Assembly: GCA_903847195.1 (NCBI GenBank)
Contig: CAINCZ010000076.1
Span: forward strand, 1 to 43,065
Length of the DNA stretch: 43,065 nucleotides
From: an uncultured Acidobacteriota bacterium
Lineage (GTDB): Bacteria > Acidobacteriota > Terriglobia > Terriglobales > CAINCZ01
Reading direction: 5' to 3'
Positions 23,680-31,251 of this stretch are shown here, piece by piece (the stretch's first letter is position 1; each line of letters opens with the position of its first letter). Below the pieces are notes generated by a model, which saw nothing but the letters and a program-made list of their open reading frames with translations, made no database searches and had not been told where the DNA came from. The position numbers and the translations under genes were made by a program.

Positions 23680-25062
23680 ATGACGGACCGGATGCAGAGA
23701 CGATGGGCGGGCGCCACGCTGGCGTTGCTGGCGCTGGCTGCGGCACTCGGGCTGCTGGCGCATTATCGCCTGGCGGCGCTGCCGGCGAGCGTGCTCACGG
23801 GGTCGCGCTGGCTGTGTGTGGCGGCGCTGGTGGGATGGGCCTGCGTGCGCCGCTCGCTCACAACCTGGATTCTGGTCGCCATGGCCATCGGCGGCGAACT
23901 CGGTCATGACTGGCCGAACGTTGCCGTCCAACTGCGCGTCATCTCGCAGATTTTTCTGCGCCTGATCAAAGTCATCATCGCGCCCCTGCTGTTTGCGACG
24001 CTGGTCAGCGGCATTGCGGCCCACGCCGATCTGAAGAAGGTCGGCCGAATGGGGCTGAAGGCGATCATCTATTTCGAGATTGTCACCACGCTGGCGCTGG
24101 TGATCGGACTGGTGGCGATCAATATCTCGAAGGCCGGGGTGGGCGTGCATCTGCCGCCGCCTCCGCCGGGCGAGCAAATGGCGGTGGTGCGGCCGACGGC
24201 GACGCAGGTCATCCTGCACGTGTTTCCGGAGAACATTGCGCGGTCGGTGGCGGAGAACCAGATCCTGCAGGTGGTGGTTTTCAGCATTCTGTTCGGCGTG
24301 GCGCTGGCGCTGGTGCCGGAGGGGAAGCGCCGTCCGGTGCTGGCCGTCACGGAGTCGCTGGCCGAGGTGATGTTCAAGTTCACCAACATCGTGATGAGGT
24401 TTGCGCCTTTCGGCGTGGGAGCGGCCATCGCCTACGCGGTGGGTTCCACGGGAGCGGGCGTGCTGTTGAACCTGGCGCAGTTGCTGGCCACGTTCTACCT
24501 GGCGCTGGCTGCATTTCTGCTGCTGGTGCTGTTGCCGGTGGCCTTGATTGCGCGGGTGCCGGTGCGACGCTTCGCCCGGGCAATCGCCGAGCCGGTTTCC
24601 ATTGCGTTCGCCACGACGAGTTCGGAGGCGGCGCTGCCGCGGGCGATGGAGGCGATGGAGCGCTTCGGGGTTCCGCGGCCGTTCGTGGCCTTCGTCATTC
24701 CCACGGGTTACAGCTTCAACCTTGACGGCTCGACGCTCTACCTGGCGCTGGCTTCCATTTTCGTGGCGCAGACCGCAGGCGTGCACCTGAGCGTGGGGCA
24801 ACAGCTGCTGATGATGCTTACGCTCATGCTGACCAGCAAAGGCGTGGCGGGAGTCTCTCGCGCGTCGCTCATCATTCTGCTCGGTACCGTGGGCATGTTC
24901 GACCTGCCGACGGAGCCGGTGTTCATCCTGCTCGGCATCGATGAACTGATGGACATGGCCAGAACAGCGGTGAACGTGATCGGCAACTGTCTGGCAACCT
25001 GCGTGGTGGCGAAGTGGGAAGGCGAAATGGGCGTGGGAGGCGGCGAGGCGGCGGCATCGTAG
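23680..25062 (+). CDS. Dicarboxylate/amino acid:cation symporter (DAACS family)
   Basis: This 460-residue inner-membrane secondary transporter is of the GltP/DctA type, importing C4-dicarboxylates or glutamate/aspartate with H+ or Na+. Signature stretches are FLRLIKVIIAPLLFATLVSGIA (family opening), the serine-rich re-entrant loop FATTSSEAALPRAMEAMERFGVP, the PTGYSFNLDGSTLYLALASIFVAQ signature with its NLDG, and MLTLMLTSKGVAGVSRAS (second hairpin), followed by the helix-8 segment DELMDMARTAVNVIGN. An N-terminal extension of about 70 residues with two extra hydrophobic segments precedes the conserved core. Substrate cannot be fixed from sequence. Confidence 0.92.
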   Translation: MTDRMQRRWAGATLALLALAAALGLLAHYRLAALPASVLTGSRWLCVAALVGWACVRRSLTTWILVAMAIGGELGHDWPNVAVQLRVISQIFLRLIKVIIAPLLFATLVSGIAAHADLKKVGRMGLKAIIYFEIVTTLALVIGLVAINISKAGVGVHLPPPPPGEQMAVVRPTATQVILHVFPENIARSVAENQILQVVVFSILFGVALALVPEGKRRPVLAVTESLAEVMFKFTNIVMRFAPFGVGAAIAYAVGSTGAGVLLNLAQLLATFYLALAAFLLLVLLPVALIARVPVRRFARAIAEPVSIAFATTSSEAALPRAMEAMERFGVPRPFVAFVIPTGYSFNLDGSTLYLALASIFVAQTAGVHLSVGQQLLMMLTLMLTSKGVAGVSRASLIILLGTVGMFDLPTEPVFILLGIDELMDMARTAVNVIGNCLATCVVAKWEGEMGVGGGEAAAS

Positions 25063-25091
25063 GAACTGCGTGTGCGCTTAGAAAACCGGTC

Positions 25092-25301
25092 TCAGCCGGA
25101 CTTGTTGCTGATCCTCTCCGCCGTGAAGACCTCATCGCACTCCAGGCAGCGGTACCAGCGGCGGCCAGAGAAATACATCGCCAGCCGCTTCAGCAGCGAA
25201 ACAGTCTTGCCATATCTGGAAACGCGGATGTTGCTGCTGTCGCAGGAGGGACACGTCAACGGGATGTTGGGAATCGGGTTCACAACTGTGTTCCGGAACA
25301 T
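25092..25301 (-). CDS. Small zinc-ribbon protein (copy 1)
   Basis: This 69-residue protein has two cysteine pairs, CPSC and CLEC, 33 residues apart, making a probable one-zinc ribbon. Between them is a basic helix with Arg/Lys (SRYGKTVSLLKRLAMYFSGRRWYR), and the tail is DEVFTAERIS. It is clearly homologous to the protein at 25606-25782: same CPxC, xRYG/xNYG, GxRWYRCxxC, DxVFTAER pattern. I place the start at MFRNTVVN, just before the conserved domain; the open frame continues upstream without family features. Possible nucleic-acid binding is inference only. Confidence 0.6.
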   Translation of the reverse strand: MFRNTVVNPIPNIPLTCPSCDSSNIRVSRYGKTVSLLKRLAMYFSGRRWYRCLECDEVFTAERISNKSG

Positions 25302-25605
25302 GGAATAGGCTGCGGAATGCAACAGTACACGAAGCACGAGAGCCTTGTCGATGGCGCAGGAGCAAAGCACGATGGGAAATTCCGGAAAGCGCAACGCGAC
25401 CGGAAGCCCAGTGCCGCAAGACGGGTGCAAGATTGTACGGTCTTTGGCATCTGGGCGTTGGGCTGCTCTAATCGACCCGGGCGCGCGCTGTGTTGCAACT
25501 CCACCACGCACCGGAGCGTTTCGGGCATAGAGCTAGCGCTACTGCTATCGAAGCCGTTACGAACTTCCAGGGTGGGGGTTGCCATCGGTCCGCGAGCGCC
25601 GGAAA
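25302..25605. other. Gap between zinc-ribbon genes, nothing recognised
   Basis: About 300 bp. Open frames here have low-complexity shadow composition, and I see no convincing gene, hairpin terminator or promoter. Confidence 0.4.
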
Positions 25606-25782
25606 TCAGCCGGCAATCTTCCCTTTGCGCTCGGCCGTGAAGACGTCTTCGCAATCACGGCAGCGGTACCAGCGCTGTCCAGCGAGAATCCGGGCCAACC
25701 TGCGGCCGATCGACTCGGTCATCCCGTAGTTGGAGCGGCGGACTCGCGCACTGTTGCAATAAGGGCAGGTAAGGTAGTTCAT
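25606..25782 (-). CDS. Small zinc-ribbon protein (copy 2)
   Basis: This 58-residue paralogue of the protein at 25092-25301 has CPYC and CRDC pairs 33 residues apart and the shared GQRWYRCRDCEDVFTAER core. The ATG is preceded by CAGGACGATCTCG, a fair ribosome binding site. Its tail is short and basic. The region upstream (25783-26052) holds a small dyad ACTCG-ACACC-CGAGT at 25798-25812 and nothing else I recognise. Function unknown. Confidence 0.65.
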   Translation of the reverse strand: MNYLTCPYCNSARVRRSNYGMTESIGRRLARILAGQRWYRCRDCEDVFTAERKGKIAG

Positions 25783-26052
25783 CGAGATCGTCCTGAGACT
25801 CGACACCCGAGTTGGCATGGTGGCGTGCATGTTACGAACGTACACTGACCCGACGCTGCGGTCGATGGTACCAAAGTAACTGTAGCGCGACGAAGACTGC
25901 TAGGTGGACGAGGCCGATGGTTTTACCGCGGCTAAGGCGCAGACGCTGGACGAAGCACGCGACGACGGCGCGAGAATGCAGTCGGAGCGAAAGCCCGGCG
26001 GCGGCGAGCAACCTGGTAACTTGAACGCCGCGCGTCGAAGGTGGGCGGCCAG

Positions 26053-26781
26053 CTATTTGCGCAAGATTTCCGTGCGCTCGGCGGGGATCAGGATACGGAT
26101 GAGCTTAAGGTCAGCGTCGAGCCAGAGCGACCAGGCGACATCGTCGGCGCGGAGGTCGATGCGATTAAGTTGGCGCTCGGTGCCGCCGATGGTGACTTTG
26201 TCCAGCCCCGCATACTCCACGCTGACGAGCAGCGAGCTGCGCTGTTGCGGGACGAGTACGCCGAAGTCAGCGCGGGCCGGGTGGCAGTCCTTCAACGCGC
26301 CGTTGCAGGCCTGGGCGAGGTATCGCCAGGCGAGCACCTCACGGTGACTGAAAGTGTAGTCATCGAGCATCATGGTGGAGGGCGGCAGCAAGAGCGGCTG
26401 GACGCTGGGCTTTTCCGGCGGATTGGGCTGGATGCGCTCATTGAGCAGGCCCTCGGCGGGATCCACCGAGATCTGCGCCTTGCCGGGGCTGAGTTCGCGC
26501 CATTCGTAGTGCTTGAGGTCGCCGGCGGGCGTGACCTGCAACTGGGAGCGGAAGGCGCTCTTGCCGGCTGCGGCTTCGGAGCGGAATTCGCTGGTGATGG
26601 TGCTGAAAGCCGCGCCCTGCTCGATGCGGAAGGTCTCGGTGGCGACCTGCTGGCCGTTGACGAAAACGATGAAGATGCCGCTATCGACCTCGCGCGCCTT
26701 CTCTTCGGGCTTGGCCGCCGCGCGGGCGAAGGGGAGCGAGGCGAGCAGCAGGGCGAAGACGAGGAGCGTGCGTTTCATCAT
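26053..26781 (-). CDS. Secreted hypothetical protein
   Basis: This 242-residue protein begins with a clear signal peptide (MKRTLLVFALLLASLPFARAAA, cleavage near residue 23). The mature part is beta-rich with the repeated theme of a Val-Asn-Gly turn (FIVFVNGQQVATETFRIE), a YEWRELSPGKAQ strand, and two cysteines (QACNGALKDCHPA) that could form a periplasmic disulfide. I recognise no named family. Its ATG overlaps the aroK stop codon (ATGA-type overlap; a second ATG three bases on is equally good), so it is translationally coupled to aroK, a pairing with no obvious metabolic logic. Confidence 0.75.
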   Translation of the reverse strand: MMKRTLLVFALLLASLPFARAAAKPEEKAREVDSGIFIVFVNGQQVATETFRIEQGAAFSTITSEFRSEAAAGKSAFRSQLQVTPAGDLKHYEWRELSPGKAQISVDPAEGLLNERIQPNPPEKPSVQPLLLPPSTMMLDDYTFSHREVLAWRYLAQACNGALKDCHPARADFGVLVPQQRSSLLVSVEYAGLDKVTIGGTERQLNRIDLRADDVAWSLWLDADLKLIRILIPAERTEILRK

Positions 26782-27374
26782 TGTGGCCGGTCCTGATCTG
26801 GGGCGGCGATGCCGCCGGAAGCGGGCTGCGGAACGTCGAACGCGAGCAGGCGAAGAAGTTCAGAGATGACCTGGTCGAACGAGAGTTCGGTGGTGTCGAG
26901 GCGCAGCGGGGCGGCCAGATAGGCGGCGCGGCGGCTGGCGTAGAGTTGTTCGAACTGGGCGGCGTCCTGAAACAGCGGCCGCGTGTCGCCGTGAAGCGAG
27001 CAGCGGCGACGCAACTCTTCGGGTGCGGCGTCGAGAAAGACAATGGGGCAGCCGGAGGCGAGCAGCGTCGCGGCGTTGCGGGGCTGCGCGAAAGCGCCGC
27101 CGCCGAGGGCAAGGACCAGTGGTTCATCCCCGGGTGCGGCGACCAGAGCTTCGAGCGCCTCGGATTCCTGGAGGCGGAAGGCGGTTTCGCCCGACTGGCA
27201 GAAGATGTCACGCACGGCGCATCCGGCGCGCTCTTCGATGAGGTCGTCGAGATCGAGAAAGCGCCAGCCGAGGTGCTGCGCGAGGCGGCGTCCGGCGGTG
27301 GTCTTGCCGGCGCCCATGAAGCCGACAAGAACGATGACGCGGCTTTGCGCGGTGGATTGGGCCAGACTGCTCAC
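26778..27374 (-). CDS. aroK: Shikimate kinase
   Basis: AroK phosphorylates shikimate with ATP in the chorismate pathway. The 198-residue protein has Walker A GFMGAGKT (residues 18-25), the DLDDLIEERAG shikimate-binding stretch (Asp), the GETAFRLQE segment with Arg, the ALGGGAF Walker-B-like loop, and the lid region DTRPLF with Arg. A C-terminal extension of about 20 residues (PQPASGGIAAPDQDRPQ) goes beyond the usual core. It is upstream of and overlaps the secreted protein gene. Confidence 0.93.
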   Translation of the reverse strand: MSSLAQSTAQSRVIVLVGFMGAGKTTAGRRLAQHLGWRFLDLDDLIEERAGCAVRDIFCQSGETAFRLQESEALEALVAAPGDEPLVLALGGGAFAQPRNAATLLASGCPIVFLDAAPEELRRRCSLHGDTRPLFQDAAQFEQLYASRRAAYLAAPLRLDTTELSFDQVISELLRLLAFDVPQPASGGIAAPDQDRPQ

Positions 27375-27503
27375 TGGAGAAGATAGTGGGGGAAAACGGC
27401 GGGAATGGCAAGTTCTGCCGTTTGCGGAGGGTTACGGAAAGGCGTGTCCGGACGGTTGGCGACATAATGCCTGGGAGAAATTGAGGGGAGCGGCTAGCGG
27501 CGC

Positions 27504-27776
27504 TCAGGTTCCGGCGTTGGACCGCGAACGGCTTAGAAGACGCCCCCGGGTACCGGCCGTGCGCTTTTCCTGCTGGATCGTCTTTTGCAGCCCTTCCCAA
27601 ACCTGCGGCGACGGCTCTTCCATTGGAACCAATAGCTTGGCCACTTCGGCGATGTATCTCAGGTCCATCACGAGGTCGCGACACACCGGACAGGAGGCAT
27701 GGTGGGCTTCCTGCTCCGAGCTACCGCCCGTATCGATGATGAACGGCAGAACCTTCTGGAACTCCGCGCAGGTCAT
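27504..27776 (-). CDS. Zinc-binding anti-sigma factor
   Basis: This 90-residue protein has the ZAS (zinc anti-sigma) signature in HHASCPVCRD, with the preceding CAEFQKVLPFIID helix. It lies 51 bp downstream of the ECF sigma factor gene on the same strand, the usual arrangement for a cognate pair. It has no transmembrane segment, so it should act in the cytoplasm, possibly as a redox-sensitive (RsrA/ChrR-like) inhibitor. The start chosen is MTCAEFQK; an extended start at 27824 is possible. Confidence 0.8.
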   Translation of the reverse strand: MTCAEFQKVLPFIIDTGGSSEQEAHHASCPVCRDLVMDLRYIAEVAKLLVPMEEPSPQVWEGLQKTIQQEKRTAGTRGRLLSRSRSNAGT

Positions 27777-27827
27777 GACGAAAAACTCTCCCTCAATCCT
27801 AACTCTAACCGCCAGTCTCCTCACCGC

Positions 27828-28469
27828 TTAAAGGCTTTTTCGGACTCTGCTGGTCTTGAGGAGATCGCGCAACTTCATGCGCGCCTTGTGCAATTGCGAC
27901 TTGCTGTTGCCGGTCGAGCAGCCCATCATCTCGGCGATTTCGTTGTGCTCATAGCCCTCGATGTCGTGCAGCACGAAGATGATGCGATAGCCCGGGGGCA
28001 GGCTCTCGATGGCTCGTTCCAGATTGACGCGGTCGATAGAACCGGCCAGAACGTTGTCGCGAGCGCCGATGTCCCTGCGGGGTACGTCTTCCTGTTGCGG
28101 CTCCATGGTCTCTTCCAGCGAGACCTCGGGCAGGCACTTCTTCCGCAGATGCATCAGGACCACGTTGACCGCCAAACGATGGAGCCACGTGGAAAAAGCA
28201 GACTCGCCGCGGAAGGTGGCGATCTTGCGGTAAAGCTGCAAGAAGGCTTCCTGCGTGAGGTCCTCGGCCTCGGCGGTGTTGCCGGTCATACGGAGGCACA
28301 GGGAATAGACACGCCGCTTATGCATGCCATAGAGCGACTCGAAACAGCCGTCGTCACCCTGCTGAGCGCGTCCAATCGCTTCAGCTTCCGAGAGTCCCGA
28401 GGCGAGGATTTTTTTCGTCTGCGTCAATTTTTCCGGTCGTTGTGGAACCGTCGTGCTTAATGCACTCAT
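27828..28469 (-). CDS. ECF sigma factor (RpoE-like)
   Basis: This 213-residue sigma70 group-4 factor redirects RNA polymerase to a stress regulon. Region 2 spans about 40-110 ([41 protein letters not shown], then [11 protein letters not shown]). Region 4 is at about 150-205, with the helix-turn-helix [27 protein letters not shown]. The start MSALSTT is at ATG 28469; upstream frame sequence is noise. The downstream gene is its likely zinc anti-sigma factor. The trigger and regulon are not visible here. Confidence 0.9.
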   Translation of the reverse strand: MSALSTTVPQRPEKLTQTKKILASGLSEAEAIGRAQQGDDGCFESLYGMHKRRVYSLCLRMTGNTAEAEDLTQEAFLQLYRKIATFRGESAFSTWLHRLAVNVVLMHLRKKCLPEVSLEETMEPQQEDVPRRDIGARDNVLAGSIDRVNLERAIESLPPGYRIIFVLHDIEGYEHNEIAEMMGCSTGNSKSQLHKARMKLRDLLKTSRVRKSL

Positions 28470-28647
28470 TCGCCCGCTTCGCCCCATTTTGCGCCTGTCG
28501 AAACTGCCGGCGGAACATACCGCAAGCGGGCCGGGGGTGCGCATTGCCCGGCATATTACTTCGATGCGCGCCGGAGCCAAGAGGGCATCGGGTTTTGCAT
28601 CCGATTGCAAACTTTCTCGCCCAGGTCCGGCCGCCAAGCAGCAAGGC

Positions 28648-29946
28648 CTACCCGCGGGCGGTGATGGTTTCCAGTCCGTGGCGGCGCGGGCCGGTCTCAC
28701 GCACCCGGAGCAAAATGGCAAAGATAACCGCCAGCACGCCCATGACGGTCAGTATCTGGAGCATGAGATGGTAGCCGGACGGATTGGCCGCGCTGGCGTG
28801 CGAGTGGTCGTTGGCCCAGCCGAGCAACGAATTCAAGGAAAACATACCCACATTCTGGATCATCGTCATCAAACCCAGCGCCGTGCCCAGGGATTTCTGG
28901 TCCACGATGTAGGCCACGGAAGGCCAGATGATGGCAGGCACGAGGGCAAAAGCGAGGCCGAGCATGCCCATCGGGACGTAAAGGGAGATGCCGGTGTAGG
29001 CCATCATCAGGAACACGGGCACGAGCAGCACCGATCCGAGCAGCATCAGCGTAGCGCGGCGGCCCAGGTAATCCGTCAGCAGCCCGAACAGCGGAGTGCC
29101 GAAAATCGTGCACAGGGTAAGCACGCTGAGCATGAAGCCGCCGAGTTCGCGGCTGGTGTGGTGCGCGTCGATGAAGAACTTCACGGCGAATGTCTCGAAG
29201 GGGAAGATCGCCGAGTAGAAGAGCAGGCAGAGCGCGACCAGATACCAGTAGGAGCGTCCGAAGCGGAAGATGTCAGCGAGTACGAACTTGTCGACCTCGC
29301 CGGCCTGGCCGAGGTCGTATTGCTTCTCGGCGCGGGCTTCCAGCGCCCAATACAGAATGGGTCCGATGACGCAGAGGGAGACGAAGCAGGCGCCGATGAT
29401 CCAGGGAGTCTGCCAGGAGTTGTAGGCCCAGCCGGCCCAGGAGGGAGAGTTCTGGGCCATCCAGGTGCCGCCGCGGGCGATCATGAGATTGATGCCCATG
29501 GCGAAGCTGAGTTCCTTGCCGCGGAACCACTTGGCCAAGCAGGTGGTGATGGCGACGATGAGCGATTCGGCGCCCATGCCGAATACGAGGCGTCCCGATG
29601 CCATGACGCCGAACCTCGGGCTGGAGGCGGTGAGGATGGCTCCAATGAGACAGATGACACCGAACAGCAGCGTGGCTTTGCGGGTGCCGATGCGGTCGAT
29701 GATGATGCCGCCAATCAGCACGGTGGCAATCGGCGCGATCGAGTAGAAGGCGTTCAGGCGTCCGATGTTGGAGTCGCTGTAGCCGAGCTGGTGCTGGAGC
29801 ACGTCGGCCAGCGGGCTGAGTGCGTCGTAGAAGTAATAGTTGCCGAACATCGCCAGGCTGACGAAGACCAGCACGATCCAGCGGTAGAGCTTGCCGGGCA
29901 GAGGACGCGGCGCGGGCGACGGGATGGCGGAGCTGTTTTCAGCCAA
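28648..29946 (-). CDS. MFS transporter, TTG start
   Basis: This 432-residue major-facilitator carrier has twelve hydrophobic segments. The first-half loop motif is [19 protein letters not shown] and its second-half counterpart is [19 protein letters not shown]. Segments such as [39 protein letters not shown] recall the MFSD1-like group; substrate unknown. The start is TTG: AAGGAG lies six bases before TTGGCTGAAAAC, and no ATG or GTG is usable before the first membrane segment. It ends 178 bp before the sigma factor start. Confidence 0.88.
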   Translation of the reverse strand: MAENSSAIPSPAPRPLPGKLYRWIVLVFVSLAMFGNYYFYDALSPLADVLQHQLGYSDSNIGRLNAFYSIAPIATVLIGGIIIDRIGTRKATLLFGVICLIGAILTASSPRFGVMASGRLVFGMGAESLIVAITTCLAKWFRGKELSFAMGINLMIARGGTWMAQNSPSWAGWAYNSWQTPWIIGACFVSLCVIGPILYWALEARAEKQYDLGQAGEVDKFVLADIFRFGRSYWYLVALCLLFYSAIFPFETFAVKFFIDAHHTSRELGGFMLSVLTLCTIFGTPLFGLLTDYLGRRATLMLLGSVLLVPVFLMMAYTGISLYVPMGMLGLAFALVPAIIWPSVAYIVDQKSLGTALGLMTMIQNVGMFSLNSLLGWANDHSHASAANPSGYHLMLQILTVMGVLAVIFAILLRVRETGPRRHGLETITARG

Positions 29947-30085
29947 AAGAGACTCCTTGCGGGCACCCCGCTTTCCGGGGCCGTGAACCTGTAAACATAA
30001 CAGAAATCAGGTGGGCGAGGGGGAGAGGGCCGACGCGGACCGGCGGGTGGTATAGACTCGGGCGAAGTTGCGGGAGGGGAAGATT

Positions 30086-30703
30086 ATGACAGAGAAGAGT
30101 CGCGGCGTGCAGATCATCGCCTACCTGGATTTCGTGTGACCGTTCTGCTTCCTGGCGGAGTTTCCGCTGCGCGAGGCAATCAAGGGGAAGCCGGTGGCGA
30201 TTGATTACCGGCCGTTCGAGTTGCGGCCTTATCCAGAGCCGACTTTGCGGGCCGACAGCGACTACCTGAAGCGGGCTTGGGCCAAGTCGGTCTACCCGGC
30301 CGCCGAGCGGATGAAGGTAACGATGAAGCAGCCGACGGTGGACCCGCAACCGCACACGCGGCTGGCGTTTGAGGGCATGTATTTCGCCGCCGGGCAGGGC
30401 AAGGCCGGGGAATACAACACGGCGGTGATGCAGGCGTTTTTTCAGCGCAGCGAGGACATCGGGAAGCTTGCAGTGCTGGCGAAGCTGGCCGCCGGGGTGG
30501 GACTGCCGGAGGCCGAGTTCACGGAGGCGCTGGAGAGCGGCGCGTACACGGCGAAGCACAAGGTGCTGGTGGAGGGAGCGCGCCAGTTTGTGAACGTAGT
30601 GCCGACGTTCATCATCGGACAGCAGCGGGTGGAAGGACTGTATCCAGTGGAGTTGCTGGAGCAACTCATCGATGACGAGTTGCGCAGGGTGCAGGCGGGC
30701 TAG
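30086..30703 (+). CDS. DsbA/FrnE-like thiol oxidoreductase, predicted selenoprotein (Sec18)
   Basis: This is a 205-residue thioredoxin-fold oxidoreductase of the DsbA/FrnE family. Reading from the ATG with its strong site GGGAGGGGA, codon 18 is an in-frame TGA (30137-30139). The family motif at this point is YxDFVCPFCFL, and here it reads YLDFV-TGA-PFCFLAEF, so the TGA replaces the first active-site cysteine of CxxC and leaves C21. Downstream the frame is intact for 187 codons, with the helical insertion and the cis-proline loop NVVPTFIIGQQRVEG. I read this as a selenocysteine UxxC protein. A hairpin of bacterial SECIS geometry follows the TGA. The alternatives are a nonsense mutation or a sequencing error. 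Without recoding, only an N-terminally truncated protein from the GTG at 30194 could be made, missing the active site. SelA/SelB/SelD and tRNA-Sec are not in the window and should be elsewhere in the genome. It has no signal peptide, so it is cytoplasmic. Confidence 0.82.
30137..30169 (+). promoter_or_regulatory. Putative bacterial SECIS element
   Basis: After the TGA at 30137-30139, GCGGA (30155-30159) and TCCGC (30163-30167) pair around the loop GTT. Two G-U wobbles extend the stem to seven pairs (30153-30169). The apical loop begins with G, and 20 bases separate the TGA from the loop. Both agree with the published bacterial SECIS model (a G in the first two loop bases, 16-37 nt spacing). 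SelB binding is inferred. Confidence 0.6.
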
Positions 30704-30725
30704 CGAGAGCTTGCCGTAGATAGGG

Positions 30726-30770
30726 AAGGCCCCGTTCCGGCAAGGCGAGCCGGGACGGGGCCTTTTGTTC
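30726..30770. terminator. Bidirectional terminator between convergent genes
   Basis: AAGGCCCCGTTCCGG (30726-30740) pairs with CCGGGACGGGGCCTT (30750-30764) with one wobble, followed by TTTGTTC. It serves the selenoprotein gene and the convergent gene ending at 30782. It shares CCCCGTTCCGGC with the dapA terminator. Confidence 0.85.
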
Positions 30771-30781
30771 TGCTTCCGACG

Positions 30782-31138
30782 CTACCTCGCGGGTGCGAGG
30801 GTCTTGACGGTCAGCGTGTTGCCGGTGACGTCGCCGGTGACGGTGACGTTCTTGGCGGCGTACTGGTCGAACTGCTTCACGTCGCCCTTGAGCACGTAAA
30901 CCTTTTTGTCGGGCGTGAAGAGGACGAACTTGGCGTGGGCCTTGATGCACTCGCGGACGCAGTCGGCGTCGCTCTGACCTTTGGGCACCATGGTGTGCTT
31001 GTTGCCGACACCGGCCTTGGCGCACATGTCGTCGCTGATGACGCCGGTGATGGTCTGGGTGGCACCCAGGGAGAGTGTGGCGGCGAGAGCCAACAGGGCG
31101 AGGACGGCAGAGACCTTCAGGATATGCTTGCGGACCAT
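30782..31138 (-). CDS. Small secreted protein with conserved Cys, OB-like
   Basis: This 118-residue protein has a signal peptide (MVRKHILKVSAVLALLALAATLSLGA). The mature part has the pattern ITGVISDDMCAKAG...KGQSDADCVRECIKAHAKFVLF...KVYVLKGD...KNVTVTGDVTGNTLTVKTL, with three cysteines in the first half and a beta-barrel-like second half. Proteins of this design are common as short secreted paralogues in Acidobacteriota, as I recall, but their role is unknown. The ATG follows AAGGAAAC. It lies 113 bp downstream of the lytic transglycosylase on the same strand and ends at a strong terminator, so it could be the last gene of that transcription unit. Confidence 0.8.
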   Translation of the reverse strand: MVRKHILKVSAVLALLALAATLSLGATQTITGVISDDMCAKAGVGNKHTMVPKGQSDADCVRECIKAHAKFVLFTPDKKVYVLKGDVKQFDQYAAKNVTVTGDVTGNTLTVKTLAPAR

Positions 31139-31251
31139 TCGAGGTTTCCTTTCTGCGTGGGTTCGATCGTTTCGTGGCACTTCTTTATTAACCCTGCATT
31201 GACGAACAATATGCTACCGCAGCTTCGGCCCGGGCGGATAGCGCCGGAGAC

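Noticed and set aside
25280..25654. Minus-strand frame spanning the gap between the two zinc-ribbon genes
   Set aside because: Low-quality composition, overlapping both better-supported genes in another frame, and no ribosome binding site.
30137..30139. The TGA as a simple nonsense mutation making a pseudogene
   Set aside because: Not excluded, but its position exactly on the catalytic Cys, the SECIS-like hairpin and the otherwise intact frame make it the less likely reading.
30194..30703. Start of the DsbA-like protein at the downstream GTG
   Set aside because: It would remove the first strand and the redox motif, has no ribosome binding site, and ignores the good ATG at 30086; TGA recoding explains the data better.
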